A stretch of 64,000 nucleotides of DNA from Streptomyces flavochromogenes (GTDB lineage: Bacteria > Actinomycetota > Actinomycetes > Streptomycetales > Streptomycetaceae), in assembly GCF_000717595.1 (NCBI RefSeq), contig NZ_JNZO01000002.1, forward strand, positions 1 to 64,000, read 5' to 3'. The notes below the pieces were generated by a model. The model ran no database searches. It had not been told where the DNA came from and saw only the letters and a program-made list of their open reading frames with translations. Shown here one piece after another: positions 1 to 7,858 of the stretch. The translations under genes and the position numbers were made by a program. Within the stretch, counting starts at the first letter, position 1, and each line of letters begins with the position of its first letter.

Positions 1-1
1 C

Positions 2-340
2 CTCCCGTCCGCCTGGCCGCTCCCCTCCCGCCGGCCGCTCCCTCCCCGTCGGCTCCGCCCCTCCCGCCTTCCCGCCTCCTCGGGCCGGCCCAACCCTTCC
101 CGCGGTCTCGGCCCCCTCCTCGCCCTGGCCTACGCCCGTACCCCGGCCACCCTCCTCCTCCACGCCGCGCTCAACCCGTCCGCGGCGCTCACCGAGCGGG
201 CCGTCGGTGGGGGGATCCGGGCCACCATCCCGCTGCAGGCCGCGCTCGCCGCCCGCGCCGGAGCGCCGGGGACCGCGCTCGCACTGCTCGGCCTGGTCCC
301 GGCCGCGCGCGCCCTCGCCCGGAAGGTGAGCCCCACATGA
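2..340 (+). CDS. eboC: UbiA-type prenyltransferase of the ebo cluster (SCO3242-like), C-terminal part only
   Basis: The reading frame is open from the left edge and ends at a TGA overlapping the next ATG (ATGA). The visible 112 codons begin with a Pro/Ser/Arg-rich low-complexity stretch, then a hydrophobic end with GGGIRATIPLQAALAARAG followed by a Leu/Ala-rich helix. That ending resembles the C-terminus of the Streptomyces SCO3242-like UbiA prenyltransferases, membrane enzymes that transfer prenyl groups to acceptors. The catalytic Asp-rich motifs lie outside the window, so the call depends on this ending and on the EboA/B/E/F genes downstream. From memory, EboC of the ebo cluster is a UbiA-family protein. 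Translational coupling to the next gene is likely. The Pro-rich linker before the last helix is unusual for a membrane enzyme and may be a recent low-complexity expansion. Confidence 0.7.
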   Translation, partial: LPSAWPLPSRRPLPPRRLRPSRLPASSGRPNPSRGLGPLLALAYARTPATLLLHAALNPSAALTERAVGGGIRATIPLQAALAARAGAPGTALALLGLVPAARALARKVSPT

Positions 341-1302
341 GCACCGCCCGTCCCGCCTCCCGTCGGCCGGCCCCTTCCCTCACCGGGGCCGCCGTGCCGA
401 TCGCGGCTCCTGCCTCCTCCCACTCCTCTCCGCGTTCCCCGGGCCGCCCGCGGCTGGGCTACGGCACCAACGGCCTCACCGATCTGCGACTCGACGACGC
501 CCTCGGGCTCCTCGCCGATCTCGGCTACGACGGCGTCGGGCTGACCCTCGACCACATGCACCTCGACCCCCTCGCCCCCGACCTGGCCGCCCGCACCGCC
601 CGGGTCGCCCGGCGCCTCGGCGAGTCGGGTCTCGGCGTGACCGTCGAGACCGGTGCCCGCTACGTCCTCGACCCGCGCCGCAAGCACGGCCCGTCCCTGC
701 TCGACCCGGAACCCGAGGGCCGCGCCGCCCGGGTCCGGCTCCTGCTGCGAGCCGTTCGGGTCGCCTCCGACCTCGGCGCGCACGCCGTGCACTGCTTCAG
801 CGGCATCCTCCCGGCCGACACCCCACCGGACGAGGCCTGGAAACGGCTCACCTCCTCGCTCGCCCCTGTCCTGGAGGCCGCGGAAGCCGCCCGCGTCCCC
901 CTGGCCGTCGAACCCGAACCCGGCCACCTCCTCGCCACCCTCGACGACTTCCACCACCTGCGCGGACTCCTCGGCGACCCCCCGCCCGCCGTCCTCGGCC
1001 TCACCCTCGACATCGGCCACTGCCAGTGCCTCGAACCCCTCCCTCCCGCCGACTGCCTGCGCGCAGCCGCACCCTGGGTGCATCACATCCAGATCGAGGA
1101 CATGCGCCGCGGTGTGCACGAGCACCTGCCGTTCGGCGACGGTGAGATCGACTTCCCGCCGGTGCTCGCCGCCCTCTCCGAACTCACCGCCGCCGGCTAC
1201 CCCGGGCTGACCGTCGTCGAGCTGCCCCGCCACTCCCACGCCGGCCCCGAACTCGCCCGCACCTCCCTCTCCTTCCTGCGCCGGGAGGCCCCGACATGCT
1301 GA
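337..1302 (+). CDS. Sugar phosphate isomerase/epimerase-like TIM-barrel protein
   Basis: 321 residues. Residues 1-38 are a low-complexity Pro/Ser/Ala tail. The barrel starts near residue 39 (RLGYGTNGLTDL) and belongs to the xylose-isomerase-like / AP-endonuclease-2 superfamily. Candidate metal ligands fall at strand ends: E192 in VEPEPGH, D225 and H228 in LDIGHCQC, H249 and E254 in HHIQIEDM, and the loop HLPFGDGEID. Family members are divalent-metal enzymes acting on sugar phosphates or inositols; the substrate cannot be read from sequence. The start overlaps the prenyltransferase stop (ATGA) and the end overlaps the eboA start by 7 bases, so it sits inside one polycistronic unit. It is distinct from EboE downstream, giving this cluster a second TIM-barrel gene. 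Confidence 0.85.
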   Translation: MSTARPASRRPAPSLTGAAVPIAAPASSHSSPRSPGRPRLGYGTNGLTDLRLDDALGLLADLGYDGVGLTLDHMHLDPLAPDLAARTARVARRLGESGLGVTVETGARYVLDPRRKHGPSLLDPEPEGRAARVRLLLRAVRVASDLGAHAVHCFSGILPADTPPDEAWKRLTSSLAPVLEAAEAARVPLAVEPEPGHLLATLDDFHHLRGLLGDPPPAVLGLTLDIGHCQCLEPLPPADCLRAAAPWVHHIQIEDMRRGVHEHLPFGDGEIDFPPVLAALSELTAAGYPGLTVVELPRHSHAGPELARTSLSFLRREAPTC

Positions 1303-1856
1303 CTGTCGCCGCGGCCGCCCGCGCGTGGCTGGACTCCGCCCTCGCCGAGGCCGAGGCCCGTGCCCCCGGGTGGGAGGAGCGCTTCGTCGCCGCCGGCCGG
1401 CACTGCGGGCGGGAACACGCGGACGAGGCCCGCACCCTTCTCCTCCGGGCCGCCGGGGCCGACTCCGACACCCTCACCCGTCTCTACCGGCACGGGGCCG
1501 CCACCGAGCGCCGCGCGGTCCTCCTGGCCCTCCCGGCCCTCGTCGCTGGCCCCGAGGCCGTGCCCCTCGTCGAGGACGCCCTCCGCACCCACGACACCAC
1601 CCTGATCGCCGCCGCCGTCGGCCCCTACGCAGCCGCTCATCTCACCCCCCACGCCTGGCGGCACGCCCTCCTCAAATGTCTCTTCACCGACGTCCCCGTC
1701 ACCGCAGTCGCCGGACTCGCCGAGCGCGCCGCCGGTGACGGCGAACTCGCCCGGATGCTCGTCGACCACGCCGCCGAACGCACCGCCGCCGGCCGCGACG
1801 TCCCCGCCGATCTGACCCGCGTCCTCGCCCTCACCGCCCCCACCGAGGAGTCCTGA
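1296..1856 (+). CDS. eboA: EboA-domain protein
   Basis: 186 residues, all-helical composition, rich in Ala/Leu/Arg, no signal peptide or membrane segment. Its place between a UbiA gene and a TatD-like hydrolase, followed by EboE and EboF, matches the ebo gene set, in which EboA is the small protein of unknown biochemical function. Helical pairs such as RAVLLALPALVAGPEAVPLVEDAL suggest HEAT-like repeats. The ATG is preceded by GGGAGG with normal spacing. The gene overlaps the previous gene by 7 bases and the next start by one base (TGATG), implying tight translational coupling. The assignment rests on synteny and length as much as on sequence. In cyanobacteria ebo mutants fail to move a scytonemin precursor to the periplasm; whether that role holds here is inference. 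Confidence 0.75.
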   Translation: MLTVAAAARAWLDSALAEAEARAPGWEERFVAAGRHCGREHADEARTLLLRAAGADSDTLTRLYRHGAATERRAVLLALPALVAGPEAVPLVEDALRTHDTTLIAAAVGPYAAAHLTPHAWRHALLKCLFTDVPVTAVAGLAERAAGDGELARMLVDHAAERTAAGRDVPADLTRVLALTAPTEES

Positions 1857-2704
1857 TGCGCATCTTCGACCCGCACATCCACATGACCTCGCGCACCACG
1901 GACGACTACCAGGCGATGTACGACGCCGGTGTCCGCGCCCTCGTCGAGCCGTCCTTCTGGCTCGGCCAGCCGCGCACCTCGCCCGCCTCCTTCCACGACT
2001 ACTTCGACTCCCTCCTCGGCTGGGAGCCCTTCCGCGCGGCCCAGCACGGCATCGCCCACCACTGCGCCCTCGCCCTCAACCCGAAGGAGGCCAACGACCC
2101 CCGCTGTGTGCCCGTCCTCGACGACCTGCCCCGGTATCTCGCGAAGGACGGTGTCGTGGCCGTCGGCGAGATCGGCTACGACTCCCTGACACCCGCCGAG
2201 GACACCGCGCTCGCCGCCCAGCTCCAGCTCGCCGCCGACCACGGCCTGCCGGCGCTCGTCCACACCCCGCACCGCGACAAGGTCACCGGCCTGCGCCGTA
2301 CTGTCGACGTCGTGCGCGAGTCCGCGCTCGCCCCGGACCGCGTCCTCCTCGACCACCTCAACGAGACGACCGTCAAGGAGGCCGCCGACAGCGGCTCCTG
2401 GCTCGGCTTCTCCGTCTATCCCGACACCAAGATGGACGAGGACCGGACGGTCGCGATCCTCAAGGAGTACGGCACCGACCGCGTTCTGGTGAACTCGGCC
2501 GCCGACTGGGGCCGCAGCGACCCCCTCAAGACCCGCGCCGTCGCCCGGGCGATGCTCGACGCCGGCTTCACGGACGACGACGTCGACCAGGTCCTCTGGC
2601 GCAACCCCGTCGCCTTCTACGGGCTCAGCGGACGTCTCCACCTCGACCTCCCCAGCCCTCCGGACCTGCACGAGGGCAACTCCGTTCTCCGCGGCGGGGA
2701 ATGA
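1856..2704 (+). CDS. eboB: TatD-like metal-dependent hydrolase of the ebo cluster
   Basis: 282 residues, amidohydrolase/TatD fold. The N-terminal metal motif is DPHIH (H7, H9). Further candidate ligands are E105 in VGEIGYDS, the His in LVHTPH, the His in LLDHLNE, and the Asp in NSAADWGRSDPL near residue 220. This is the usual TatD order (HxH, E, H, H, D). It has no signal peptide, so it should act in the cytoplasm. EboB proteins are TatD-like hydrolases of unknown substrate that travel with EboA and EboE. The ATG overlaps the eboA stop by one base. Ten bases separate it from eboE, and that gap carries GAGGAG as ribosome binding site. Length and motifs are complete, so I expect an active enzyme. 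Confidence 0.85.
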   Translation: MRIFDPHIHMTSRTTDDYQAMYDAGVRALVEPSFWLGQPRTSPASFHDYFDSLLGWEPFRAAQHGIAHHCALALNPKEANDPRCVPVLDDLPRYLAKDGVVAVGEIGYDSLTPAEDTALAAQLQLAADHGLPALVHTPHRDKVTGLRRTVDVVRESALAPDRVLLDHLNETTVKEAADSGSWLGFSVYPDTKMDEDRTVAILKEYGTDRVLVNSAADWGRSDPLKTRAVARAMLDAGFTDDDVDQVLWRNPVAFYGLSGRLHLDLPSPPDLHEGNSVLRGGE

Positions 2705-2713
2705 GGAGTCCCC

Positions 2714-4006
2714 ATGCGCTTCCGGCACCCCGACGGCTCCACCGTCCACCTCGCCTACTGCACCAACGTGCACCCGGCCGAGACCCTCGACGGCGTCCTC
2801 GCCCAGCTCCGCGATCACTGTGAGCCGGTCCGCCGACGCCTCGGCCGTGACCGCCTCGGCATCGGCCTCTGGCTCGCCCGGGACGCCGCCCGCTCCCTGA
2901 CCACCGACCCGGCCTCGCTTCGCGCCCTGCGCGCCGAACTCGACCGCCGAGGCCTCGAAGTGGTCACCCTGAACGGCTTTCCGTACGAGGGGTTCGGCGC
3001 CGACGAGGTCAAATACCGCGTCTACCAGCCCGACTGGACCCACCCCGATCGTCTCGCCCACACCACCGACCTCGCCCGGCTCCTCGCCGCGCTGCTTCCC
3101 GAGGACGTCATCGAAGGCTCCATCTCCACCCTGCCCCTCGCCTGGCGCACCGCGTTCGACGCCGAGGCCGCCGCCACCGCGCACGGCGCCCTGACGACGC
3201 TCGCCGGGCGGCTCGACGCGCTGGAGGAACTCACCGGGCGGAGCATCCGGATCGGGCTCGAACCGGAACCCGGCTGCATCGTCGAGACCGTCGCCGACGC
3301 CGTCGCCGCGCTCACCACCGCCCCGAAGCCGAGCCACGCCCCGAAGCCGAGCCCCGCACCGAACCCGAGCCCCATACCGAACCCGAGCCCCGTACCGAAC
3401 CCGAGCTCCGCTCCGAGCGCCGGATCGACCCGAATCGGCGTCTGCCTCGACACCTGCCATCTCGCGACCTCCTTCGAGGACCCGCGCACCGCCCTGGACG
3501 CGCTCGCCGCCGCCGGCATCCCGGTGCCCAAGGCGCAGCTCTCCGCCGCGCTCCACGCCGAGCACCCGCACCTCCCCGAGGTCAGGGCGGCGCTCGCCGC
3601 GTTCGCCGAGCCCCGTTTCCTCCACCAGACCCGCACCCGAACCGCCGCCGGCCTCCGAGGCACCGACGACCTCCCCGAGGCGCTCGCCCCCTCCGACCAC
3701 CACGCCACGACCGCCCACGGTCTCCCCGACGCGACCCCCTGGCGCGCCCACTTCCACGTCCCCCTGCACGCTCCCCCCGCCCCACCGCTCGGCTCCACGC
3801 TCCCCGTCCTCCGGGACACTCTCGCCCTCCTCGTCGGCGGCCCGCACCCGCGCACCCACCACCTGGAGGTCGAGACGTACACATGGCAGGCCCTTCCTCC
3901 CGAGAGCCGCCCCCGCACCAGGGCCCGGCTCGCCGACGGCATCGCCGCCGAACTGACCCTGGCCCGCGACCTGCTGACCGACCTCGGCCTCAAGGAACTG
4001 CCATGA
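2714..4006 (+). CDS. eboE: Metabolite traffic protein EboE, xylose-isomerase-like TIM barrel
   Basis: 430 residues. The N-terminus HLAYCTNVHPAETLDGVLAQ and the segment GLWLARDAAR are typical of EboE. NGFPYEGFG, IGLEPEPGCIVE (about 180-191), VCLDTCHLATSFEDP and PKAQLSAALH supply the acidic and His residues of a metal-dependent TIM barrel. Residues 204-233 are a Pro/Ser/Asn-rich insertion made from five 18-base repeats, placed between two barrel strands, so probably a surface loop. EboE is needed, with the other Ebo proteins, for movement or processing of a metabolite precursor in cyanobacteria; the product here is unknown. The start follows GAGGAG, and the stop overlaps the eboF start (ATGA). 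Confidence 0.88.
   Translation: MRFRHPDGSTVHLAYCTNVHPAETLDGVLAQLRDHCEPVRRRLGRDRLGIGLWLARDAARSLTTDPASLRALRAELDRRGLEVVTLNGFPYEGFGADEVKYRVYQPDWTHPDRLAHTTDLARLLAALLPEDVIEGSISTLPLAWRTAFDAEAAATAHGALTTLAGRLDALEELTGRSIRIGLEPEPGCIVETVADAVAALTTAPKPSHAPKPSPAPNPSPIPNPSPVPNPSSAPSAGSTRIGVCLDTCHLATSFEDPRTALDALAAAGIPVPKAQLSAALHAEHPHLPEVRAALAAFAEPRFLHQTRTRTAAGLRGTDDLPEALAPSDHHATTAHGLPDATPWRAHFHVPLHAPPAPPLGSTLPVLRDTLALLVGGPHPRTHHLEVETYTWQALPPESRPRTRARLADGIAAELTLARDLLTDLGLKELP
3323..3412 (+). repeat. Five tandem 18-base repeats inside eboE
   Basis: Five in-frame 18-base units, consensus CCGAACCCGAGCCCCGTA with small changes, encode PKPSHA, PKPSPA, PNPSPI, PNPSPV and PNPSSA. They make a 30-residue Pro-rich loop (residues 204-233). 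Because the unit is a multiple of three, copy number can vary without a frameshift. Confidence 0.95.
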
Positions 4007-5436
4007 GCGACCCCGCGCCCGCAGCCCCGCACGCATCCACCGCCACACCCGCACCCACCCCCCTTCTGGTCCTCGACGTCGTCGGTCTCACCCCAAGGCT
4101 CCTGCCGCACATGCCGCACCTGGCCGCCCTCGCCCGCGGCGGCTCCCAGGCCCCGCTCTCCACCGTCCTGCCCGCCGTCACCTGCACCGCCCAGACCACC
4201 TTTCTCACCGGCACCCTCCCCGCCGAACACGGCATCGTCGGCAACGGCTGGTACTTCCGCGACCTCGGCGACGTGCTGCTGTGGCGCCAGCACAACGGCC
4301 TCGTCTCCGGCGACCGCCTCTGGGACGCCGCCCGCCGCACCCATCCCGACTACACCGTCGCCAACATCTGCTGGTGGTACGCGATGGGCGCCGACACCGA
4401 CATCACCGTGACCCCCCGCCCCGTCTACTACGCCGACGGACGCAAGGAACCCGACTGCTACACCCGGCCTCCGGCCCTGCACGACGAACTCACCGAGAAA
4501 TTCGGCACCTTCCCCCTCTTCCACTTCTGGGGCCCCGGCGCCGACCTCGTCTCCAGCCGCTGGATCGTCGACGCCACCCGTCACATCCTTCGCACCCGGC
4601 GCCCCGACCTCGCCCTCTGCTACGTCCCGCACCTGGACTACGACCTCCAGCGCTACGGCCCCGACGACCCGCGCTCCTTCCGGGCCGCGGCCGCGCTCGA
4701 CACCGTCCTCGCACCGCTCCTCGCGGAGGCGCGCGCCGAGGGCCGCACGGTCGTGGTCCTCTCCGAGTACGGCATCACCCGGGTCGAGCGTCCCGTCGAC
4801 ATCAACCGCGCCTTGCGGCGGGCCGGCCTCCTGGAGGTCCACACCCAGGACGGCATGGAGTACCTGGACCCCATGACCTCCCGGGCGTTCGCCGTCGCCG
4901 ACCACCAGATCGCCCACGTCTACGTCAAGCGCCCCACCGACCTGCCGGCCGTTCGGGAAGCCCTCGCCGACCTTCCCGGTCTGGAGCGGCTCCTCGACGA
5001 CGACGGCAAGAAGGAACACGGCCTCGACCATCCGCGCTCGGGGGAGCTGGTGGCCCTCGCGGAGCCCGACGCCTGGTTCACGTACTACTACTGGCTCGAC
5101 GACGCCCGGGCCCCCGACTTCGCGCAGCTCGTCGAGATCCACCGCAAGCCCGGCTACGACCCCGCCGAACTCCTCATGGACCCGCTCGACCCCTACGTGC
5201 GGATCAAGGCCGCCAGGGAGATCGCCCGCAAGAAGCTCGGTATGCGGTACCGGCTCGCGGTCGTCCCTCTCGACCCCTCGCCTCTTCGCGGCAGCCATGG
5301 CCGCCTCCCCGCGAGCGACACGGAAGGTCCGCTCATCCTGTGCTCCACCCCCCGCGCCCTGGACGGCCGCGTCGCGGCCACCGATGTGAAGAACCTGCTG
5401 CTCAGGCTGGCCGGGGTCACGGAGACCCCGACCTGA
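4003..5436 (+). CDS. eboF: Alkaline-phosphatase-superfamily phosphodiesterase/pyrophosphatase EboF
   Basis: 477 residues from the ATG that overlaps the eboE stop; a longer in-frame start exists inside eboE but would add an Arg/Pro-rich non-conserved tail. The protein belongs to the type I phosphodiesterase / nucleotide pyrophosphatase family. The first metal Asp is in LVLDVVGLT, the candidate nucleophile Thr in AVTCTAQTTFLTG (T60 or T62), followed by PAEHGIVGNGWYF. The metal-binding sites HLDYDLQRYGP, VLSEYGITRV and DHQIAHVYV come later. No signal peptide. Family members cleave phosphodiester or pyrophosphate bonds; the natural substrate in ebo clusters is unknown. It is the last gene with clear translational coupling in this operon. 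The SEYG in place of the more common SDHG is a family variation I cannot interpret. Confidence 0.85.
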   Translation: MSDPAPAAPHASTATPAPTPLLVLDVVGLTPRLLPHMPHLAALARGGSQAPLSTVLPAVTCTAQTTFLTGTLPAEHGIVGNGWYFRDLGDVLLWRQHNGLVSGDRLWDAARRTHPDYTVANICWWYAMGADTDITVTPRPVYYADGRKEPDCYTRPPALHDELTEKFGTFPLFHFWGPGADLVSSRWIVDATRHILRTRRPDLALCYVPHLDYDLQRYGPDDPRSFRAAAALDTVLAPLLAEARAEGRTVVVLSEYGITRVERPVDINRALRRAGLLEVHTQDGMEYLDPMTSRAFAVADHQIAHVYVKRPTDLPAVREALADLPGLERLLDDDGKKEHGLDHPRSGELVALAEPDAWFTYYYWLDDARAPDFAQLVEIHRKPGYDPAELLMDPLDPYVRIKAAREIARKKLGMRYRLAVVPLDPSPLRGSHGRLPASDTEGPLILCSTPRALDGRVAATDVKNLLLRLAGVTETPT

Positions 5437-5561
5437 ACCCGCGCAGTCGACCGAGTCCCTCCGACCGCTCGGGATCCTTCCGGTCCCTCCGGAGCCCCGC
5501 TGATCCCTCCAGCCGAATCCAGTGAAGCAGGCCTTTCCGACAGCCAAGGAGTTATCCACAG

Positions 5562-6620
5562 ATGAGTCGCACGCGCCGTACCGAAGCCGCCAACGACCCC
5601 GAGCTCGTCCACAGGCTCAGCCGACGGAACATGCTGGGCGTCGCCGCCGGCGCGACCGCCGCCGCGCTGCTCGGGGCGGCGGCCCCCGCCGCCGCGGCGG
5701 CCGAGGCCACCGCATCGCCCGGCCAGGGGCACGGCCGCCCCGTCCTGCCGCCCGGCCGTCTCGGCATCCAGCTCTACTCGCTGCGCGACAAGGTCGCGAC
5801 CCTCGGCTTCGCCGCCGTCTTCGCCGAGCTGCAGAAGTACGGCTACGACGAGGTCGAGTACGCCGGATACAGCCAGGGCTCCGCCGGCCCCATCAGCCTC
5901 GCCCAGCTCAAGCGCCTCACCCGCGACCACGGGCTGCGCCCGATCGGCAGCCACGTCGGCTACTACGCGAGCGACCCCGGCGCGTACACCTTCGCCCAGA
6001 ACCTCGACCGCGTCCTCGACGACGCGGCAGCCCTGGGCCTGCCCCACATCGGCACCGCCTCCGGGCCGTGGCGCTACGGCTCCACCGTCGACGGCTGGAA
6101 GCGATGCGCCGAGGAGTTCAACCGGTTCGGCGCCGCCGCGAGGAAGCGCGGCATGAAGTTCTACCAGCACAACCACTCGGAGGAGTTCTCCTTCGCAAGC
6201 GACCGCCCCGACGTACGCCTCTACGACGTCCTCCTCGCCGAGACCGACCCCGACCTGGTGCACCTGGAGATGGACATCTTCTGGGCGTACGTCGGCCAGT
6301 ACCGCTACTCAGTCCGCCCGGACGGCACCCCCGCCCCGTTCGACCCGCTCGACTACGTCCTCGACCAGCCCCACCGCTATCCGCTCTTCCATGTGAAGGA
6401 CGGTGACCGGGACGACTCCGCCGTCCCCTACGGCTACCGGATGACGGACGTCGGTGACGGCGACATCGACTACCGGCGCTTCATATCGGCGGTCAACCGC
6501 ACCCGCCACGGCCGGAACGCCCACCACTGGCAGGCCGAGCACGACAACCCCGTCGACTCGCTGACCTTCGCCCGCAAGTCGAGCGCCCACCTCCACTCGC
6601 TGCGGGAGAAGGGCCACTGA
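5562..6620 (+). CDS. Tat-exported sugar phosphate isomerase/epimerase-like TIM-barrel protein
   Basis: 352 residues. The N-terminus carries a twin-arginine signal, HRLSRRNMLGVAAG, followed by an Ala-rich hydrophobic segment to about residue 50, so the folded protein should be exported with its metal or cofactor. The mature domain starts LGIQLYSLRDKV and is a xylose-isomerase-like TIM barrel; candidate metal ligands are in QHNHSEEF, LEMDIFW, FHVKDGDRDD and WQAEHDNP. Proteins of this type act on sugars, inositols or keto-sugars. The start has AAGGAG seven or so bases upstream. It lies 125 bases after eboF on the same strand, so it may be read with the ebo operon or from its own promoter. A periplasm-side TIM barrel next to a cluster thought to move metabolites outward is suggestive. 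Confidence 0.85.
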   Translation: MSRTRRTEAANDPELVHRLSRRNMLGVAAGATAAALLGAAAPAAAAAEATASPGQGHGRPVLPPGRLGIQLYSLRDKVATLGFAAVFAELQKYGYDEVEYAGYSQGSAGPISLAQLKRLTRDHGLRPIGSHVGYYASDPGAYTFAQNLDRVLDDAAALGLPHIGTASGPWRYGSTVDGWKRCAEEFNRFGAAARKRGMKFYQHNHSEEFSFASDRPDVRLYDVLLAETDPDLVHLEMDIFWAYVGQYRYSVRPDGTPAPFDPLDYVLDQPHRYPLFHVKDGDRDDSAVPYGYRMTDVGDGDIDYRRFISAVNRTRHGRNAHHWQAEHDNPVDSLTFARKSSAHLHSLREKGH

Positions 6621-6745
6621 ACGGCCCGAGGGCCTCGGCCTCCCGACCGGAGACCTGTGGGCCGCCGAACGCCGTGCCGCCGCACTCTGTGTGAGTGAGT
6701 GGCAGCACCCCGTGCGGACGGTCGGGAGAATCGGGACTCGATCAA

Positions 6746-6775
6746 GGTCAGTGGGGTGGCTCCACCCCACTGACC
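6746..6775 (+). terminator. Perfect 14-base inverted repeat after the Tat TIM-barrel gene
   Basis: GGTCAGTGGGGTGG, two bases, then its exact complement CCACCCCACTGACC. It lies 125 bases past the stop at 6620 and before the tRNA gene. No T-tract follows, which is common for Streptomyces terminators. Confidence 0.6.
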
Positions 6776-6789
6776 ACGGAAAACGCTGG

Positions 6790-6819
6790 TGAAAGCCGCC
6801 TGGAACCCCTGGTAGAGTT
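6790..6819 (+). promoter_or_regulatory. Possible promoter of the tRNA-Leu gene
   Basis: GTGAAA (weak -35), 18 bases, TAGAGT (-10-like), placing a transcription start about 37 bases before the mature tRNA. The -35 is poor, so this is tentative. Confidence 0.35.
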
Positions 6820-6862
6820 ACATCTGTCGCCGCGAGGGAAACCCCGCAGTGGCAGACACCTT

Positions 6863-6950
6863 GTCCGGGTGGCGGAATGGCAGACGCGCTAGCTTGAGGT
6901 GCTAGTGCCCTTTATCGGGCGTGGGGGTTCAAGTCCCCCCTCGGACACCA
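6863..6950 (+). tRNA. tRNA-Leu (anticodon GAG)
   Basis: 88 bases including an encoded CCA end. The acceptor stem GTCCGGG pairs with CTCGGAC (one G-T pair), followed by discriminator A. The anticodon stem CTAGC/GCTAG (6889-6893, 6901-6905) encloses the loop TTGAGGT with anticodon GAG at 6896-6898, which reads CUC and CUU. A long variable arm (TGCCCTTTATCGGGCG) and a G-rich T-arm GGGGGTTCAAGTCCCCC complete a class II leucine tRNA. It is a stand-alone gene with its own terminator and no integrase nearby. Confidence 0.97.
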
Positions 6951-6954
6951 GCGG

Positions 6955-6988
6955 AAATGCCGGTCGATCTCGTATCGACCGGCATTTT
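6955..6988 (+). terminator. Strong intrinsic terminator of tRNA-Leu
   Basis: AAATGCCGGTCGAT, loop CTCGT, exact complement ATCGACCGGCATTT and a fourth T. Perfect 14-base stem directly after the CCA end. Confidence 0.92.
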
Positions 6989-7051
6989 GCGTGGTGCGCG
7001 GCGCCCCGGCGGCCCGGGGCGGCAGCGGGAACGCCCGCCTATCCTGGGGGA

Positions 7052-7417
7052 GTGATCGACAACATTCCCCCGTGCCCCCAGTGCTCCGGCGAGTACACCT
7101 ACGAGATGAACAATCTGGTGGTGTGCCCCGCCTGCGGACACGAGTGGGTGCCGGCCGCCGACGGCGCTGGCGCCGCCGCAGGTGCGGAGGCGGAGGAGCG
7201 CGTGATCAAGGACGCCGTCGGCAACGTGCTGAACGACGGCGACACGGTGACCGTCGTCAAGGCCCTCAAGGTCAAGGGCAACCCCTCCGGGATCAAGGCG
7301 GGCACGAAGGTGCGCAACATCCGCCTGGTCGACGGCGTCGACGGACACGACATCGACTGCAGGATCGACGGCTTCGGCGCCATGCAGCTCAAGTCCAGCG
7401 TGGTCAAGAAGGCCTGA
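7052..7417 (+). CDS. yjdM: YjdM/PhnA-family zinc-ribbon protein
   Basis: 121 residues from a GTG. The N-terminal zinc ribbon is CPQC...VCPACGHEW (four Cys in two CxxC pairs, residues about 7-31). A short Ala/Gly linker leads to a small beta-barrel domain VIKDAVGNVLNDGDTVTVVK..LKVKG..IKAGTKVRNIRLV, which is the PhnA/YjdM signature. E. coli YjdM (once called PhnA) lies beside the phosphonate genes, but its biochemical role is not established. The same fold occurs widely as a stand-alone cytoplasmic protein. It is monocistronic here, with the next gene 45 bases downstream. A longer frame upstream crosses the tRNA gene, so the GTG start is the sensible one. Confidence 0.9.
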   Translation: MIDNIPPCPQCSGEYTYEMNNLVVCPACGHEWVPAADGAGAAAGAEAEERVIKDAVGNVLNDGDTVTVVKALKVKGNPSGIKAGTKVRNIRLVDGVDGHDIDCRIDGFGAMQLKSSVVKKA

Positions 7418-7462
7418 ACCGCGCGGCGGCCCATGCCGTCGTGCGAGCGGCGGAGGCACGCC

Positions 7463-7849
7463 ATGGTCGAAGGACGGACTCCCGGACCGACCCTGTCGGA
7501 CGGCGGCAGACCACCTGCGGGAGCGCCGTCCGGTCCGCTGAGCACCCCGTCGTCCCAGGATCCCCCGCCGCTCCGCCGGCGGGTCCTTCTCGTCGCGGTG
7601 GTGGGCGGGCTGGACCTCGCGACCGTGGTGGTGCAGGTCAGGGACGGTGAGGGCTGGGAGGGTGCTCGGGTGTTCGACGGCGCGCCGCCCCACCTCGGAC
7701 TCGGGCTCCCGGGCACCCTGCTGCCCGGAAGGAAGGCCGTGGGCGGCTACGGATTCGACATGCCGCCGGCCGAGAACCCGGTCCTCGACGTCGAGGTGAA
7801 GGTCGGCCCCGGCCGGCCCGCCCTCTTCTGGAGCGGCGACGTCGGATAG
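7463..7849 (+). CDS. Hypothetical protein
   Basis: 128 residues from the ATG preceded by GCGGAGG at good spacing; an ATG 30 bases upstream lacks such a site. The first 45 residues are Pro/Gly/Ser-rich and probably disordered. The rest (RRRVLLVAVVGGLDLATVVV, then WEGARVFDGAPPH, GYGFDMPP, LDVEVKVGPGRPALFWSGDVG) alternates like a small beta-rich domain. I do not recognise the family. It ends 10 bases before the convergent methyltransferase stop. Codon third positions are G/C as expected for a coding frame, but without a recognised domain this is a moderate call. Confidence 0.55.
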   Translation: MVEGRTPGPTLSDGGRPPAGAPSGPLSTPSSQDPPPLRRRVLLVAVVGGLDLATVVVQVRDGEGWEGARVFDGAPPHLGLGLPGTLLPGRKAVGGYGFDMPPAENPVLDVEVKVGPGRPALFWSGDVG

Positions 7850-7858
7850 CGGCGGTCC

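Noticed and set aside
3323..3412. CRISPR-like array
   Set aside because: The repeats are contiguous 18-base units within a reading frame, with no spacers.
1637..4054. Very long open frames on the minus strand opposite the ebo genes (up to 845 codons)
   Set aside because: They mirror the G/C-rich third positions of real plus-strand genes, are Gly/Glu/Arg/Val-rich, and contain no domain; typical high-GC shadows. The same holds for long antisense frames at 22723-24096, 40714-42987, 43056-46310, 53212-55116 and 58955-60952.
6695..6892. Open frame of 65 codons across the tRNA upstream region
   Set aside because: It overlaps the terminator, the tRNA promoter and the tRNA gene itself.
6863..6950. 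tRNA-Leu as an integration site of a mobile element
   Set aside because: No integrase, excisionase or duplicated tRNA end is visible in the flanks.
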